The notes: a model not told the origin generated them from the sequence alone. A DNA stretch of 64,000 nucleotides from Dorea phocaeensis (GCF_900240315.1 NZ_OEPZ01000002.1:558001-622000), one strand, 5' to 3'; positions 1 to 9,186 are shown, counted from the stretch's first letter. Numbers and translations are program-made.

Positions 1-794
1 TCTTTCGCCACCTTCTTCATCGCATCTTTCCGGTCAATTCCCTGTGTCAGGTAGTATTCCATATGCTCCTCTATGCTCATCTCTTCCCATTTTGCAATAG
101 CCGCTTCTTTTAGTTCCTGTCGGCTCTTTCCTTCCAGCACCATTACACATTCTCCCCGTGGCTCTTTCGCTTCATAATAGGAAACAGCATCAGAAAGCGT
201 TGTTGCAAATGCCGTCTCATGCCGCTTGGTAAGCTCCCGACAAATCGTAACCTTTCGATCCCCCAGTCGCTCCAACAGCTCCTTTAACGTACGCAGCAAC
301 CGGTGAGGCGCCTCATAAATGATCATGGTTCGCGTCTCATTCTCTAATTCTGCCAGTACTTCCTGCCGTTCCTTTTTATCCGCCGGGAGGAAGGCCTCAA
401 ATGCAAATCTCCTTGTGGACAGTCCCGACAGTGTCAATGCTGTAATACATGCAGCTGCTCCCGGAAGCGACGTCACTGACACCCCCGCTTCATAACACAT
501 TTTTACCAGTTCTTCTCCAGGATCGGAGATTCCCGGTGTCCCTGCATCTGTAATCAACGCAATATTCTGACCATCCAAAAGCTTCTCTACAAGCTTTCTT
601 CCTTTTTCTATTTTATTATATTCATGGTAACTGGTCATGGGCGTGTGAATCTCAAAATGATTCAAAAGCTTGATACTGTTCCTGGTATCTTCCGCAGCAA
701 TCAGGTCTACTTCCTTCAATGTTCGGATCACCCGGAATGTCATATCCTCCAAATTACCGATGGGGGTCGCACACAAATATAAAGTTCCTGCCAT
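1..794 (-). CDS. rsmI: 16S rRNA (cytidine1402-2'-O)-methyltransferase RsmI, 3' end cut by window edge
   Basis: RsmI uses SAM to 2'-O-methylate C1402 of 16S rRNA in the decoding centre. Translation from the ATG at 794 starts MAGTLYLCATPIGNLEDMT, the classic tetrapyrrole-methylase N-terminus, followed by the AAEDTRN and LITDAGTPGISDPG motifs and, in the middle, SLPGAAACITAL. A GGAGGAGAAAGAG ribosome site precedes the ATG. About 264 codons are visible against a family length near 280, so only the last residues are missing. It follows trmN6 with a 13-base gap and closes the holB-ricT-trmN6-rsmI block, the same order as yaaT-yabB-yabC in Bacillus subtilis. Confidence 0.96.
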   Translation of the reverse strand, partial: MAGTLYLCATPIGNLEDMTFRVIRTLKEVDLIAAEDTRNSIKLLNHFEIHTPMTSYHEYNKIEKGRKLVEKLLDGQNIALITDAGTPGISDPGEELVKMCYEAGVSVTSLPGAAACITALTLSGLSTRRFAFEAFLPADKKERQEVLAELENETRTMIIYEAPHRLLRTLKELLERLGDRKVTICRELTKRHETAFATTLSDAVSYYEAKEPRGECVMVLEGKSRQELKEAAIAKWEEMSIEEHMEYYLTQGIDRKDAMKKVAK

Positions 795-807
795 CTCTTT
801 CTCCTCC

Positions 808-1581
808 CTATGCGCCGGACAATCCGTACAGCTTTAGAAGTTCTTCTGTATAACTTCCATCTTTGTGATATACAATCAGCGGCGGTTCCACCGTCATCCG
901 GGGGTTCCCGTTTTTCAATCCCTCTACCAGAACCATGTTCGGTTCCTTATCAACATAAGGATAAACCAGACGCATCCGCTTTGGCTCAATCCCTGCCGCC
1001 GACATCTTGGCCAGAATCTCCGGCAAACGAAACGGTCGGTGCACCATATAGAATCTTCCCTTGGGCGCCAGGATTTTTCTACTTTCCCGCAGAATATCAT
1101 CCAGTGTACACAAGGCTTCATGGCGCGCAATATAAAGGGCGTCGTTTTCATTTTTTAATCCATGATCCCCTATCATATACGGCGGATTTGTGGTAATAAC
1201 CTGAAAAGAGGCTGCTCCAAATTGGGAAGCCGCCTCCTTGATATCTCCCGTCACAATCTCAATCTTTTCTTCCAGTCCATTTAGCTTTACACTCCGGCGT
1301 GCCATATCGGCGCTTTTCTCCTGAATCTCTAGCCCCGCATAGTAACGCCCTTCTGTTTTTGCCGCCAGAAGAATCGGAAGAATTCCGGTTCCGGTTCCCA
1401 GGTCCAGGCATCGTTCCCCTTTCTTGACCCTGGCAAAGCCGGACAGTAACACCGCATCCATCCCGAAGCAGAACCGTCCCGGATTCTGAATGATATGATA
1501 GCCGCCAATCTGCAGATCATCTAACCGCTCGCCGTCTCGCAGCAGTTCTTCTTCCTGTTTCATCTGCATCATTCCCTGCAT
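808..1581 (-). CDS. trmN6: tRNA1(Val) (adenine37-N6)-methyltransferase family protein
   Basis: SAM-dependent N6-adenine methyltransferase of the TrmN6/YabB family, which modifies A37 of a tRNA. The Rossmann motif I is LDLGTGTGILPILLA (about residues 61-75) and the catalytic N6-adenine motif is NPPY (about 132-135). The substrate-side phrase GGYHIIQNPGRFCFGMDAVLL near the N-terminus is typical of the family. The first ATG (1581) sits directly against the AGGAAGG ribosome site; the ATG at 1572 is better spaced (9 bases) and is a likely true start. It lies 20 bases after ricT and is co-oriented with rsmI. YabB homologues are confidently recognised, but the exact tRNA target in this organism is inferred. 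Confidence 0.9.
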   Translation of the reverse strand: MQGMMQMKQEEELLRDGERLDDLQIGGYHIIQNPGRFCFGMDAVLLSGFARVKKGERCLDLGTGTGILPILLAAKTEGRYYAGLEIQEKSADMARRSVKLNGLEEKIEIVTGDIKEAASQFGAASFQVITTNPPYMIGDHGLKNENDALYIARHEALCTLDDILRESRKILAPKGRFYMVHRPFRLPEILAKMSAAGIEPKRMRLVYPYVDKEPNMVLVEGLKNGNPRMTVEPPLIVYHKDGSYTEELLKLYGLSGA

Positions 1582-1601
1582 CCTTCCTCTTTTGCATCTT
1601 C

Positions 1602-2513
1602 CTATTCATCATCCAGCTTTGATATGCCGTTCTTTTCTTCTAAATTCTTAAGCTGTGCCAGCTCTTCCTTGGACAGCTTTACGTCTTTCTTCCGGCGTCT
1701 CGGCTTGAATTTCAATTCAGATGCCTTGTACTCACGGATTTCTTTTTCATCATTATCTAACGTCACAATGACCTTAACCAGCTGACGAAGCACGTTAACC
1801 GACTGTACGTCCCCGCGAAGACCTTCCGGTGTTGTGACATGATCGCCATTCGATGGAAGGTGACTATTCAATTCCTCGTATGTCTCCTCTTCATTCGTCA
1901 GACAACACATCAGTCTTCCACAGACTCCGGAAATCTTAGATGGATTCAGCGACAGATTCTGCTCCTTGGCCATCTTAATAGAAACCGGTGCAAATTCTGA
2001 CAAATACGTGTGACAGCACAACGGTCTTCCGCAGATTCCGATTCCTCCGCGGATCTTCGTCTCATCGCGTACACCGATCTGTCTCAGTTCAATTCTGGTG
2101 CGGAATACACTTGCCAAGTCTTTTACCAGCTCCCGGAAATCGATTCTACCATCCGCCGTAAAATAGAACAGCACTTTATTGTTGTCAAACGTATACTCTG
2201 CGTCAATCAGCTTCATTTCCAGCCCATGCTTGCGGATCTTCTCCAGACAGATGGAAAATGCTTCTTTTTCCTTTTCTCTGTTCTTCTCTTCCTTTCGGAT
2301 ATCATCCGGTGTCGCAACACGTATCACAGATTTCAAAGGCTGTGTAATCTTTTCTTCGTCCACATCCTTTGGTCCGGTGACAACCGAACCAAATTCCACT
2401 CCTCTTGCCGTCTCTACGATAACTTTATCTCCCGGACTCACCTGATATTTCCCCGGAGCGAAAAAATAAATCTTGCCCGCCGGACGAAACCTTACTCCTA
2501 TTACTTTTATCAT
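1602..2513 (-). CDS. ricT: RicT/YaaT PSP1-domain protein
   Basis: RicT (YaaT) is part of the RicT-RicA-RicF Y-complex, which in Bacillus activates RNase Y maturation of mRNAs and influences Spo0A phosphorylation and competence. The PSP1 domain spans roughly residues 1-200. The cysteine pattern CGRPLCC (near 160) plus CGRLMCC (near 198) is the conserved ligand set associated with the iron-sulfur clusters of the complex. Length 303 is usual for clostridial members, whose basic tail KFKPRRRKK is also present. The stop of holB lies 4 bases upstream, so the two are one operon. The ricA and ricF partners are not in this window. Confidence 0.93.
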   Translation of the reverse strand: MIKVIGVRFRPAGKIYFFAPGKYQVSPGDKVIVETARGVEFGSVVTGPKDVDEEKITQPLKSVIRVATPDDIRKEEKNREKEKEAFSICLEKIRKHGLEMKLIDAEYTFDNNKVLFYFTADGRIDFRELVKDLASVFRTRIELRQIGVRDETKIRGGIGICGRPLCCHTYLSEFAPVSIKMAKEQNLSLNPSKISGVCGRLMCCLTNEEETYEELNSHLPSNGDHVTTPEGLRGDVQSVNVLRQLVKVIVTLDNDEKEIREYKASELKFKPRRRKKDVKLSKEELAQLKNLEEKNGISKLDDE

Positions 2514-2517
2514 ACCG

Positions 2518-3507
2518 TTAATTCTCCTTTATTGTCAGAAACAAAAGCTCCATTACCAGCTCAAAATTGACATTTGCTTTCAATCTGGATTTTGCCTTCT
2601 CCAGACTTTCCAAAATCGTCTCAATTCCTTCATATGAGCTCTTCTTTGCCTGTTCTCTGATCGATTTCATCTGATCTTTAAATACCACTTTGTCTACATC
2701 TTTTGTTGCCTTATAAAGCAGAACATCCCGGTACCAGATCATAATAATATCCAAATAATCTGTAATTTCTAATTTATATGCTGTAATCTGCGTAACCGCT
2801 TTTAAGATCTCGCTTAATTCCATCTCGTGAATATATTTCAAAAGCTGAACCGCTTCTTCACGGATTTCATTAAAATGCTCAGAATTCGCAAGCATAATGG
2901 CACGTCCTAAGTTGCCCTGCGCAAACGCGGTACACATATCGGCCTTGTAATCCGGCACTTCCATCTTTTCCATCAGATATTTCCGAATCAATGTATCCCG
3001 AATGTTCCGAAGCTTCAGCATCACACATCTGGAATTAATCGTCGGAAGCAGAATATCCGCATTCTCAGTAAGCAACAGTATCACTGCATATGCCGGCGGC
3101 TCTTCGATGGTTTTCAGCAATGCATTCTGTGCCTGCACAGTCATCAAATCGGCATGATCAATAATATAGATTTTATACGGTCCCTGATATGGCTTAATCA
3201 TAATGGTATTATTCACCTGCTCGCGAATATCGTCCACACTGATCGTATTCGGTTTTTCATGGGTCACACGGATAATATCCGGGTGATTGCCGCTGTCCGC
3301 CTGACGACAGGAATGGCATTCATTACACGGATCCGGTCCTCCCTTCTCACACAGAAGGGTCATGGCAAAGAGACTGGCCAGTAATTTCTTCCCCGATCCT
3401 CTCTGTCCATTTAAAATATAAGCGTGTGATACTTGATCCTCGTTTACCGCATTTCTGATATATTTGATAATATCTTTGTGTCCTACCACATCTTTAAAGC
3501 TTCCCAT
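2518..3507 (-). CDS. holB: DNA polymerase III subunit delta'
   Basis: Delta' subunit of the clamp-loader complex that loads the beta clamp at primer-template junctions. The N-terminal AAA+ module has NGQRGSGKKLLASLFA (Walker A region, about residues 33-48), a zinc-binding C-x8-CxxC-x2-C region (CEKGGPDPCNECHSC, about 53-67), IIDHADLMTVQAQNALLKTIEEPP (Walker B/sensor region, about 113-136) and the sensor NSRC motif. The 329-residue length is normal. The start overlaps the preceding kinase-like gene by 14 bases, which implies translational coupling. The gene order with ricT is conserved in Firmicutes and supports the name. Confidence 0.94.
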   Translation of the reverse strand: MGSFKDVVGHKDIIKYIRNAVNEDQVSHAYILNGQRGSGKKLLASLFAMTLLCEKGGPDPCNECHSCRQADSGNHPDIIRVTHEKPNTISVDDIREQVNNTIMIKPYQGPYKIYIIDHADLMTVQAQNALLKTIEEPPAYAVILLLTENADILLPTINSRCVMLKLRNIRDTLIRKYLMEKMEVPDYKADMCTAFAQGNLGRAIMLANSEHFNEIREEAVQLLKYIHEMELSEILKAVTQITAYKLEITDYLDIIMIWYRDVLLYKATKDVDKVVFKDQMKSIREQAKKSSYEGIETILESLEKAKSRLKANVNFELVMELLFLTIKEN

Positions 3508-4081
3508 ATCGTATATCCTCTATTATTTCTTTCCTGCATTGCTGCTTATCCTGATTCACATAACGCCTGGTAATTCCAAGCCGCTGTAGGTTCTGTTCGG
3601 AGAAATCCTGCGTATCCGCCAGAAATCTTCTGCACATCTCCGCATACCTGGGCGTCTCCTGCTGCCGTTCCCGCTTAAGCGCCCGCATCAGTCGTTCCCC
3701 ATCTTCTACCTCAATATAAATGGGAACGATTCGTTCTTCTCCGTAGTAACTTCGCATCTTCTCGTAAGACTCCAGCGTCCCAATCATCAGATAATCCTTA
3801 TGTTTAAGATCTGCCTGTCCATCATCCACCGTTGCATAACGCCAGATTCCATGTACCGTCTCATAAGCACGCTGCTCAATTACCTTTCCCTGCTTTTCAT
3901 ATGATTGTAATGTGTCCTCCGCAACAAAAAAGTATTCCACTCCATCCTGCTCGCCCTCCCGCATGGGGCGGGTTGTATAAAGTGTAACTGTCTTTAACTG
4001 CGGCATCTCCTCCAGGATTTCCCGAAACAGTGTATCCTTGCCGGAAGAACTTTTGCCCATCATATAATATATCTTACCCAT
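3494..4081 (-). CDS. Guanylate kinase-like nucleotide kinase
   Basis: P-loop kinase that by family would convert GMP to GDP with ATP. The P-loop is GKSSSGKDTL (about residues 9-18). The GMP-binding signature of guanylate kinases is recognisable as YTTRPMREGEQDGVEYFF (about 36-53), with the ETVHGIWRYAT segment corresponding to the nucleotide-contact region. Length (195) is near the family norm of about 205. The ATG at 4081 overlaps the stop of the decarboxylase gene and has an AGAGG site 9 bases upstream. In Bacillus this operon position holds thymidylate kinase (tmk); the motifs here are those of guanylate kinase, so it may be a second GMK or a specialised paralogue. Substrate is inferred. 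Confidence 0.78.
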   Translation of the reverse strand: MGKIYYMMGKSSSGKDTLFREILEEMPQLKTVTLYTTRPMREGEQDGVEYFFVAEDTLQSYEKQGKVIEQRAYETVHGIWRYATVDDGQADLKHKDYLMIGTLESYEKMRSYYGEERIVPIYIEVEDGERLMRALKRERQQETPRYAEMCRRFLADTQDFSEQNLQRLGITRRYVNQDKQQCRKEIIEDIRYGKL

Positions 4082-5498
4082 CAATAAAGACCTCTATCTG
4101 CCCTTCTTCTTTCGGACCTTCCAGGGAAAATCCCAAGTCCTGATACCATTGTAACACATCCGCCGCGTCCTGTGAAATTCTTTCTCCCGGCACCAACACC
4201 GGAATTCCCGGCGGGTACAGATAAGCATATTCCAAAGCCACCGCTCCAACACTGTCTTTCCAGCTTTGGCGCTTTCGCCTCTCGATTGGAATATCCGTCA
4301 ACTCCCAGCTTCTTAGAACTACTTCCGGTTTCGGAACTTCCACCTTCTGCCCGCTCTCTATCAGCGTATACTTATCCTGCGTACACATTTCAAAAAGCTC
4401 TTCATCAATCTCTTTCACTGCCCGTACCAGACGAGAATAACCTTCTTCCGAATCAAAAATAGATGTCATCGCAAGCGCATAAGTCCCCGCCGCCATCTCA
4501 AGCTGTAAATGGTATTGCTTTAACAATTTAAAATAAAGTTCCCTTCCACTCATTCCTGTTCCACAAACAGAAAGTACCAGCTTAGAGGGATCAAACTGCC
4601 GCGTCTTTGCCAACTGAATATAGCGGCACTGCTCCAGTTCTCTTCGCAAAATCTTAAGTCGTTCTGCGTAGCTGTCAAAAAGGCCTGCTCCCTTCTCCCG
4701 AAGAAGCTCTACACAACCGTCAATTCCAGCCATTAGAAGATACGATGGGCTGCTTGTCTGCAGCATATGAATGTAATTCTTTACTCTTGTACGATCCACC
4801 AATGATCCATTCAGATGGATCAGCGCCGTCTGTGTCGGCGCCGGCAGTGTCTTATGCAGGCTGTGAATCACAATGTCCGCCCCTTTTGCATTGGCATTTT
4901 CCGGAAAATAGGGATGAAAACCAAAATGCGCCCCATGAGCTTCATCCACAATCAATGGAATCCCCCTTTCATGAGCCGCCTCTGCCACTGCTTCTACGTC
5001 GGACACTACCCCGTCATATGTCGGTGAAACGATGACCACCGCACAAATTGTCGGATGTTCTTCCAATGCCCGTCTCACATCTTCCGCAGAAATCGTCGTA
5101 TTCAACTGAAGATCTGAATCAAAGCCGGGATACAAATACACCGGATTTAATTCATTCATATATATTGCATGATACACAGACTTGTGGCAATTTCTTGCCA
5201 CAAGTATGGTATCTCCTTTTCTGGTTACGCCTGCTATGGCGCTTAAAATGCCTGCCGTACTTCCGTTAATCAGATAATGGGTTTCCTCTGCTCCATAAAG
5301 ATCCGCCGCCCGTTCTTGTGCTTCCAGCAGAAGATCCTGCGCATGATGCAGATCATCAAACCCTTCAATTTCTGTAATATCCAGATGATACGGAAGATCC
5401 GGCATCTCTTCTACGAGATGCCGTTTATGCCCCGGCATATGAAATCCATAATAATCTGACTGACTATAGGCGCTTAACTTTTCATATATCGTGCCCAT
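4074..5498 (-). CDS. Orn/Lys/Arg decarboxylase-family PLP enzyme (YaaO/SpeA-like)
   Basis: Fold-type I PLP enzyme of the ornithine/lysine/arginine decarboxylase family; members make cadaverine, putrescine or agmatine. The family signature with the Schiff-base lysine is SLHKTLPAPTQTALIH (lysine near residue 216), preceded by VDEAHGAHFGFHP (PLP aspartate and histidine) and the early HMPGHKRH segment. The C-terminal domain keeps YPPGIPVLVPGE. At 474 residues it is the short type found in Firmicutes, lacking the N-terminal wing domain of the enterobacterial enzymes. Its start overlaps the pgi stop (TAATG), so translation is probably coupled. Which amino acid is used cannot be read from the sequence. 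Confidence 0.88.
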   Translation of the reverse strand: MGTIYEKLSAYSQSDYYGFHMPGHKRHLVEEMPDLPYHLDITEIEGFDDLHHAQDLLLEAQERAADLYGAEETHYLINGSTAGILSAIAGVTRKGDTILVARNCHKSVYHAIYMNELNPVYLYPGFDSDLQLNTTISAEDVRRALEEHPTICAVVIVSPTYDGVVSDVEAVAEAAHERGIPLIVDEAHGAHFGFHPYFPENANAKGADIVIHSLHKTLPAPTQTALIHLNGSLVDRTRVKNYIHMLQTSSPSYLLMAGIDGCVELLREKGAGLFDSYAERLKILRRELEQCRYIQLAKTRQFDPSKLVLSVCGTGMSGRELYFKLLKQYHLQLEMAAGTYALAMTSIFDSEEGYSRLVRAVKEIDEELFEMCTQDKYTLIESGQKVEVPKPEVVLRSWELTDIPIERRKRQSWKDSVGAVALEYAYLYPPGIPVLVPGERISQDAADVLQWYQDLGFSLEGPKEEGQIEVFIDG

Positions 5499-6844
5499 TA
5501 TAATCTCTTCAACAATTCTTCTCTTTCTTTTTCAAAGCCCGGTTTTCCAAGGAGTGCGAACATGTTTTTCTTATAGCTCTCCACACCCGGCTGATTGAAT
5601 GGGTTTACTCCGGAAATATATCCGCTGACACCCGTTGCAAACTCGAAGAAGTAGAACAGTTCTCCCAAAGAAAATTCATCCTGTCTTGGAATATTTACCA
5701 TTAAGTTCGGAACATTTCCATCGGTATGCGCAAGCATCGTTCCATTCATAGCGCTCTTGTTAACGAAATCAACCGTCTTTCCTGCAAGGTAATTCAGTCC
5801 GTCCAGATCAACTTCCTCTTCCTGAATCACAATTTCTTCTGAAGATTCTTCTACATTCATAACCGTCTCAAACATGATACGGCTTCCGTCCTGAATAAAC
5901 TGACCCATAGAATGTAAGTCTGTCGTAAGGTCTACAGATGCCGGGAAGATTCCCTTCTGATCTTTTCCTTCGCTCTCTCCGTATAACTGTTTCCACCACT
6001 CGGATACATAGTGAAGGCTTGGCTCATAATTGGCCAGAATCTCCACGCTCTTTCCTTTTCTGTGAAGAATGTTGCGCACTGCCGCATATAAAACAGCATC
6101 ATTCTGTTCAAATGGATCGTTCAGCGCACGTTCTCTTGCTGCTGCCGCTCCGTCCATCAGTTTCTGAATATCTGCCCCACTGACTGCGATTGGCAGAAGT
6201 CCTACAGCTGTCAATACGGAGAAACGTCCTCCTACATCATCCGGAACAACAAAAGTCTCATATCCTTCTTCTGTTGCAAGATTCTTCAGTGCACCTCTTT
6301 CTTTGTCCGTTGTTGCATAAATTCTCTTCGCTGCTTCTTCTTTTCCATATTTTTTCTCCAGCATTTCCTTAAAGATACGGAATGCAATTGCCGGCTCTGT
6401 TGTAGTACCGGACTTGGAAATAATATTTACTGAGAAATCACGATCCCCAATCACATCCATCAGATGTTTTAAATAGGTGCTGCTGATACTATTCCCCACA
6501 TAGTAGATCTCAGGAGTCTTTCGAACCTCTCTTGGAACCATATTATAAAAATTATGACGCAGGAACTCGATTGCTGCTCTCGCTCCCAGATAAGAACCAC
6601 CAATGCCAATCACTAACAGCACCTCTGAATCTTCCTGAATCTTTGCAGCAGATTTCTGAATACGAGCAAACTCCTCTTTATCATAATCAACCGGCAGATC
6701 AATCCATCCAAGGAAATCATTTCCTGCCCCTTCTCTTCCAAGCAGTTCTGCCTTTGCCTGCTCTGCAATCTTCTTCATGGATACCATTTCATGATCTGAA
6801 ATAAAAGCTTTTGCCTTTGAATAGTCAAATGTCACTTTGTTCAT
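5498..6844 (-). CDS. pgi: Glucose-6-phosphate isomerase
   Basis: Interconverts glucose 6-phosphate and fructose 6-phosphate in glycolysis and gluconeogenesis. Seen motifs: [18 protein letters not shown] (about residues 78-95), the phosphate-binding [14 protein letters not shown] (about 143-156), the first PGI signature near [17 protein letters not shown] (about 202-218) and the C-terminal [16 protein letters not shown] (about 415-430) with the catalytic lysine. Length 448 matches the short Gram-positive type. It heads the run of minus-strand genes that continues with the decarboxylase gene, and has a good GGAGGG ribosome site. Well-supported housekeeping gene. Confidence 0.97.
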   Translation of the reverse strand: MNKVTFDYSKAKAFISDHEMVSMKKIAEQAKAELLGREGAGNDFLGWIDLPVDYDKEEFARIQKSAAKIQEDSEVLLVIGIGGSYLGARAAIEFLRHNFYNMVPREVRKTPEIYYVGNSISSTYLKHLMDVIGDRDFSVNIISKSGTTTEPAIAFRIFKEMLEKKYGKEEAAKRIYATTDKERGALKNLATEEGYETFVVPDDVGGRFSVLTAVGLLPIAVSGADIQKLMDGAAAARERALNDPFEQNDAVLYAAVRNILHRKGKSVEILANYEPSLHYVSEWWKQLYGESEGKDQKGIFPASVDLTTDLHSMGQFIQDGSRIMFETVMNVEESSEEIVIQEEEVDLDGLNYLAGKTVDFVNKSAMNGTMLAHTDGNVPNLMVNIPRQDEFSLGELFYFFEFATGVSGYISGVNPFNQPGVESYKKNMFALLGKPGFEKEREELLKRL

Positions 6845-6938
6845 AGTGCTTCTTTCCCTCCATCTTTATCTGTCAATATGTACGTTTCCATTCTAACAAA
6901 TCAGAACTACAGAATCAAGCCCATAACGCGGATGCTTC

Positions 6939-7895
6939 CTATGCCATAAATTCTTCCAGAATCTGACGGATCAGTACCTCTCGAGGCATCGGTTCCGGCG
7001 TCCGGATCAATTGTTTGCCTTCCGTAACTTCATCCTCTTTCGCTGTCCGCAATGTCTCTGACTCCTTCACAACTTCTGTTTTTATCTGTGGCGCCTCCGG
7101 CTCCTTCATGGTCTCTTCCGTCACCTTCAGCGCCTCTGGCTGCTTCACGGTCTCTTTCGTCACCTGCAGTGCCTCCGACTCCTTCACAACTTCTGCTTTT
7201 ATCTGTGGAGTCTCTGACTTCTTCACCGCTTCTGACTCCTTGACAGCCTCTGCCGCCATCTGCAGCATCTCTGACTGATGCATAGCCTCTTCCGTCATCT
7301 GTGGCGCCTCCGGCTCCTTCACCGCCTCTACGCTTTCTACATTCTGCAAAACCCTTGGCTGCTCTGCTCGCTGCCGATTCTTCTCATATTTATGCAGACA
7401 CACATTTTCCAAATAGTCCACCATATAATTGTGAATCGCCTCAAGACGGTATTCCTCATCGGTGGTCAAATGAAACAGATACACAAAGATTCCAAGCGCC
7501 GCACCTACTCCAGCCAGCTTCAGAACCGCTTCCCCCATGCCAAAGGTGCTATACCAGAGAACGGATCCCAGAATACCGACAACGATACAGGCTCCCGCCG
7601 CTGCCTTTTCCATTCTGCGCAGACTGTGAAGCCGCACTCCTGCGACCTTGTATTCAAACAAATACTTGTCCACAAACACATCCACATTTCCCACCGTGTC
7701 ACTGATCATACAAGCATGTTCAAACTTCGCGCGAACCAAACGCATCAGCGGGTGGTTACTCTTGCTCATACTGCCCGATGCACGCACCAGTCGTTTCAGG
7801 GTAACATTCACCATACACTTACTCAGAATTCCTACCGCCGCCAAAATCCCCATTGCCACGTATAACGCGTGGCTTTCCAACATCATTTCCAACAT
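6939..7895 (-). CDS. Hypothetical membrane protein with acidic repeat tail
   Basis: I do not recognise a named family. Three hydrophobic stretches can be seen: about residues 10-30 (LYVAMGILAAVGILSK), 97-116 (GACIVVGILGSVLWYS) and 124-143 (LKLAGVGAALGIFVYLF), suggesting an integral membrane protein. From about residue 190 to 290 the sequence becomes a low-complexity, Glu/Val/Lys-rich array with units such as EVVKESEALQVTKETVKQPE repeated with variation; the DNA between about 7040 and 7330 is correspondingly repetitive. The end, PMPREVLIRQILEEFMA, is non-repetitive again and could form a short helix. An AAAAGGAGGG ribosome site supports the start. The tail may be a flexible or coiled linker to a C-terminal binding helix; this is inference. 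Confidence 0.75.
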   Translation of the reverse strand: MLEMMLESHALYVAMGILAAVGILSKCMVNVTLKRLVRASGSMSKSNHPLMRLVRAKFEHACMISDTVGNVDVFVDKYLFEYKVAGVRLHSLRRMEKAAAGACIVVGILGSVLWYSTFGMGEAVLKLAGVGAALGIFVYLFHLTTDEEYRLEAIHNYMVDYLENVCLHKYEKNRQRAEQPRVLQNVESVEAVKEPEAPQMTEEAMHQSEMLQMAAEAVKESEAVKKSETPQIKAEVVKESEALQVTKETVKQPEALKVTEETMKEPEAPQIKTEVVKESETLRTAKEDEVTEGKQLIRTPEPMPREVLIRQILEEFMA

Positions 7896-8035
7896 CTTAA
7901 AAGCCCTCCTTTTGCCTAATATTATACTGAAAATACAAAAGGAGTGTTCAAAAAGCGTTCTACAGATTCCGACGTCTCCACAGAAAATCCTGTCAAATCG
8001 GGGCGTCTTTTCCTCCCCGGTCAGTCACTTGCGCA

Positions 8036-8728
8036 CTACAATAATTTCATTAATTCTTTGACAAGCCTTACACTATGGCTGATTGCCTTCTTTTCAAAGG
8101 CTGGATAATCCATAACTGCACTGTTGTCGGCTTTGTCCGATATGGCACGAATAATGACATACGAAATTTTATTAAGGTATGCTGCCTGAGCAATTCCTGC
8201 TCCTTCCATTTCTACACACAGCGGGTGGAAGTTCTCCACAATCTGCTGTTTTACCTCTGCCGATGCCACAAACTGATCCCCACTTGCCACTCGTCCTGTA
8301 AAGGTATGAATATCTGGATTCGCCGTCTCATTTGCCTGCACTGCCTTCTGTACCAGTTCCATATCCGCCGGAAAGGACAGCACATCCATTCGCGGAACCT
8401 GTCCTCTTGGATCGCCAAATTCTGTTGCGTCCATATCATGGTGCAGTGCATCTGTCGAAATCACTATATCCCCGATATCAATTCTCGCATCCAAAGAGCC
8501 TGCAATTCCTGTATTGATCAGTCGATCCACATGGAAACAATCGACCAAAATCTGCGCGCAGATCCCCGCATTAACCTTTCCAATTCCACTCCTTACAATG
8601 ACAACCTCCTGACCTTCCAGGCGGCCCTTGCAAAAAGTCATAGAAGCTTTCGTAATCACTTCCTCAATCTCCATATCCGCTTTGAGTGTCTCCACTTCGT
8701 CTTCCATTGCTCCAATAATTCCTATCAT
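8036..8728 (-). CDS. mtnN: 5'-methylthioadenosine/S-adenosylhomocysteine nucleosidase
   Basis: Cleaves methylthioadenosine and S-adenosylhomocysteine to adenine plus the thioribose or ribosyl-homocysteine, recycling products of SAM use. The N-terminus MIGIIGAMEDEVETLK and the motifs INTGIAGSLD, GDIVISTDALHHDMDATEFG, VEMEGAGIAQAAY and the catalytic-aspartate region IIRAISDKAD are diagnostic of MtnN/Pfs. The open frame extends upstream by 15 codons, but the ATG at 8728 has a strong GAGGAGG site and starts exactly at the family N-terminus, giving 230 residues, the usual length. It stands alone; upstream is a long non-coding stretch with a repeat element. Confidence 0.96.
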   Translation of the reverse strand: MIGIIGAMEDEVETLKADMEIEEVITKASMTFCKGRLEGQEVVIVRSGIGKVNAGICAQILVDCFHVDRLINTGIAGSLDARIDIGDIVISTDALHHDMDATEFGDPRGQVPRMDVLSFPADMELVQKAVQANETANPDIHTFTGRVASGDQFVASAEVKQQIVENFHPLCVEMEGAGIAQAAYLNKISYVIIRAISDKADNSAVMDYPAFEKKAISHSVRLVKELMKLL

Positions 8729-8920
8729 CGGTTTCTCCTCCTCGTTTAATCTATTCTCTGATTTACAAATCAACTTCTACAAGCAGTTTCTTCTATACTC
8801 GAAAACTCCTGTCTGGTATTTGGATAAAGCATACATTTTTGAAAAAATAGATTGAAATTTAGATCTGCATGATACCAAAAATATGTTGCAGCCAGAGATA
8901 TCTAAGAAAATACTGCTAAT

Positions 8921-9069
8921 GCAACCATTATACCACGTGCGCAGAAAAGGAAGCACCCGTAAGGGTATTTTCTTTTCAAGCCGTGGATCGCCTGGGATAA
9001 TCTGGCACGAATGTGGCAACAAGCCGACAAGTCGGCTTGGATTGCATGTAATGCAATCATTATACCACG
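8921..9069 (+). repeat. 149-bp structured dispersed repeat, copy 1
   Basis: The element is bounded by near-identical 17-base direct repeats (gcaaccattataccacg at 8921-8937, gcaatcattataccacg at 9053-9069). The 115-base interior matches copy 2 at about 86% without any gap. On the plus strand it can fold: ACCC-GTAA-GGGT (a GNRA-type loop) near 8956-8967, an imperfect TGGCAC/GTGGCA stem near 9003-9018, and GCCGA/TCGGC near 9023-9036. Each boundary repeat, read on the minus strand, contains TGGTATAAT, an extended -10 promoter. It has no open frame of note. It may be a small mobile element, a structured RNA, or a mobile promoter; the class is not recognised. Confidence 0.7.
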
Positions 9070-9103
9070 GGCATCTTCAAAAATAAAAGATAGAATTTCA
9101 AGA

Positions 9104-9119
9104 AAACCTTTGCTATAAT
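9104..9119 (+). promoter_or_regulatory. Extended -10 promoter upstream of the TSCPD gene
   Basis: TGC followed by TATAAT at 9114-9119 forms an extended -10 box about 65 bases before the ATG at 9187. No good -35 box is seen, which is usual for extended -10 promoters. Confidence 0.45.
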
Positions 9120-9186
9120 CAAAACTGGAATTGCCACCGGCAGCCTTTACTTATTAAGATAATTTCCCAAAGGAGGAAGAAACATT

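Larger units (their letters stand above)
8729..9186. other. Gene-free interval between mtnN and the TSCPD gene
   Basis: This 458-base divergent intergenic region holds the first copy of the 149-bp structured repeat (8921-9069) and an extended -10 promoter for the downstream plus-strand gene (TGC plus TATAAT at 9114-9119). The part next to mtnN (8729-8920) shows no open frame with a ribosome site and no riboswitch that I recognise. Confidence 0.6.

Noticed and set aside
7015-7278. Plus-strand frame rich in Ser/Thr/Phe repeats
   Set aside because: It is the antisense shadow of the repeat tail of the membrane protein at 6939-7895.
8729-8920. Possible SAM- or SAH-type riboswitch before mtnN
   Set aside because: No recognisable aptamer core, and the ribosome site is free of obvious structure.
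8777-9022. Minus-strand open frame of 81 codons across repeat copy 1
   Set aside because: It exists only because the repeat lacks stops; no ribosome site, and the same part in copy 2 is in another frame context.
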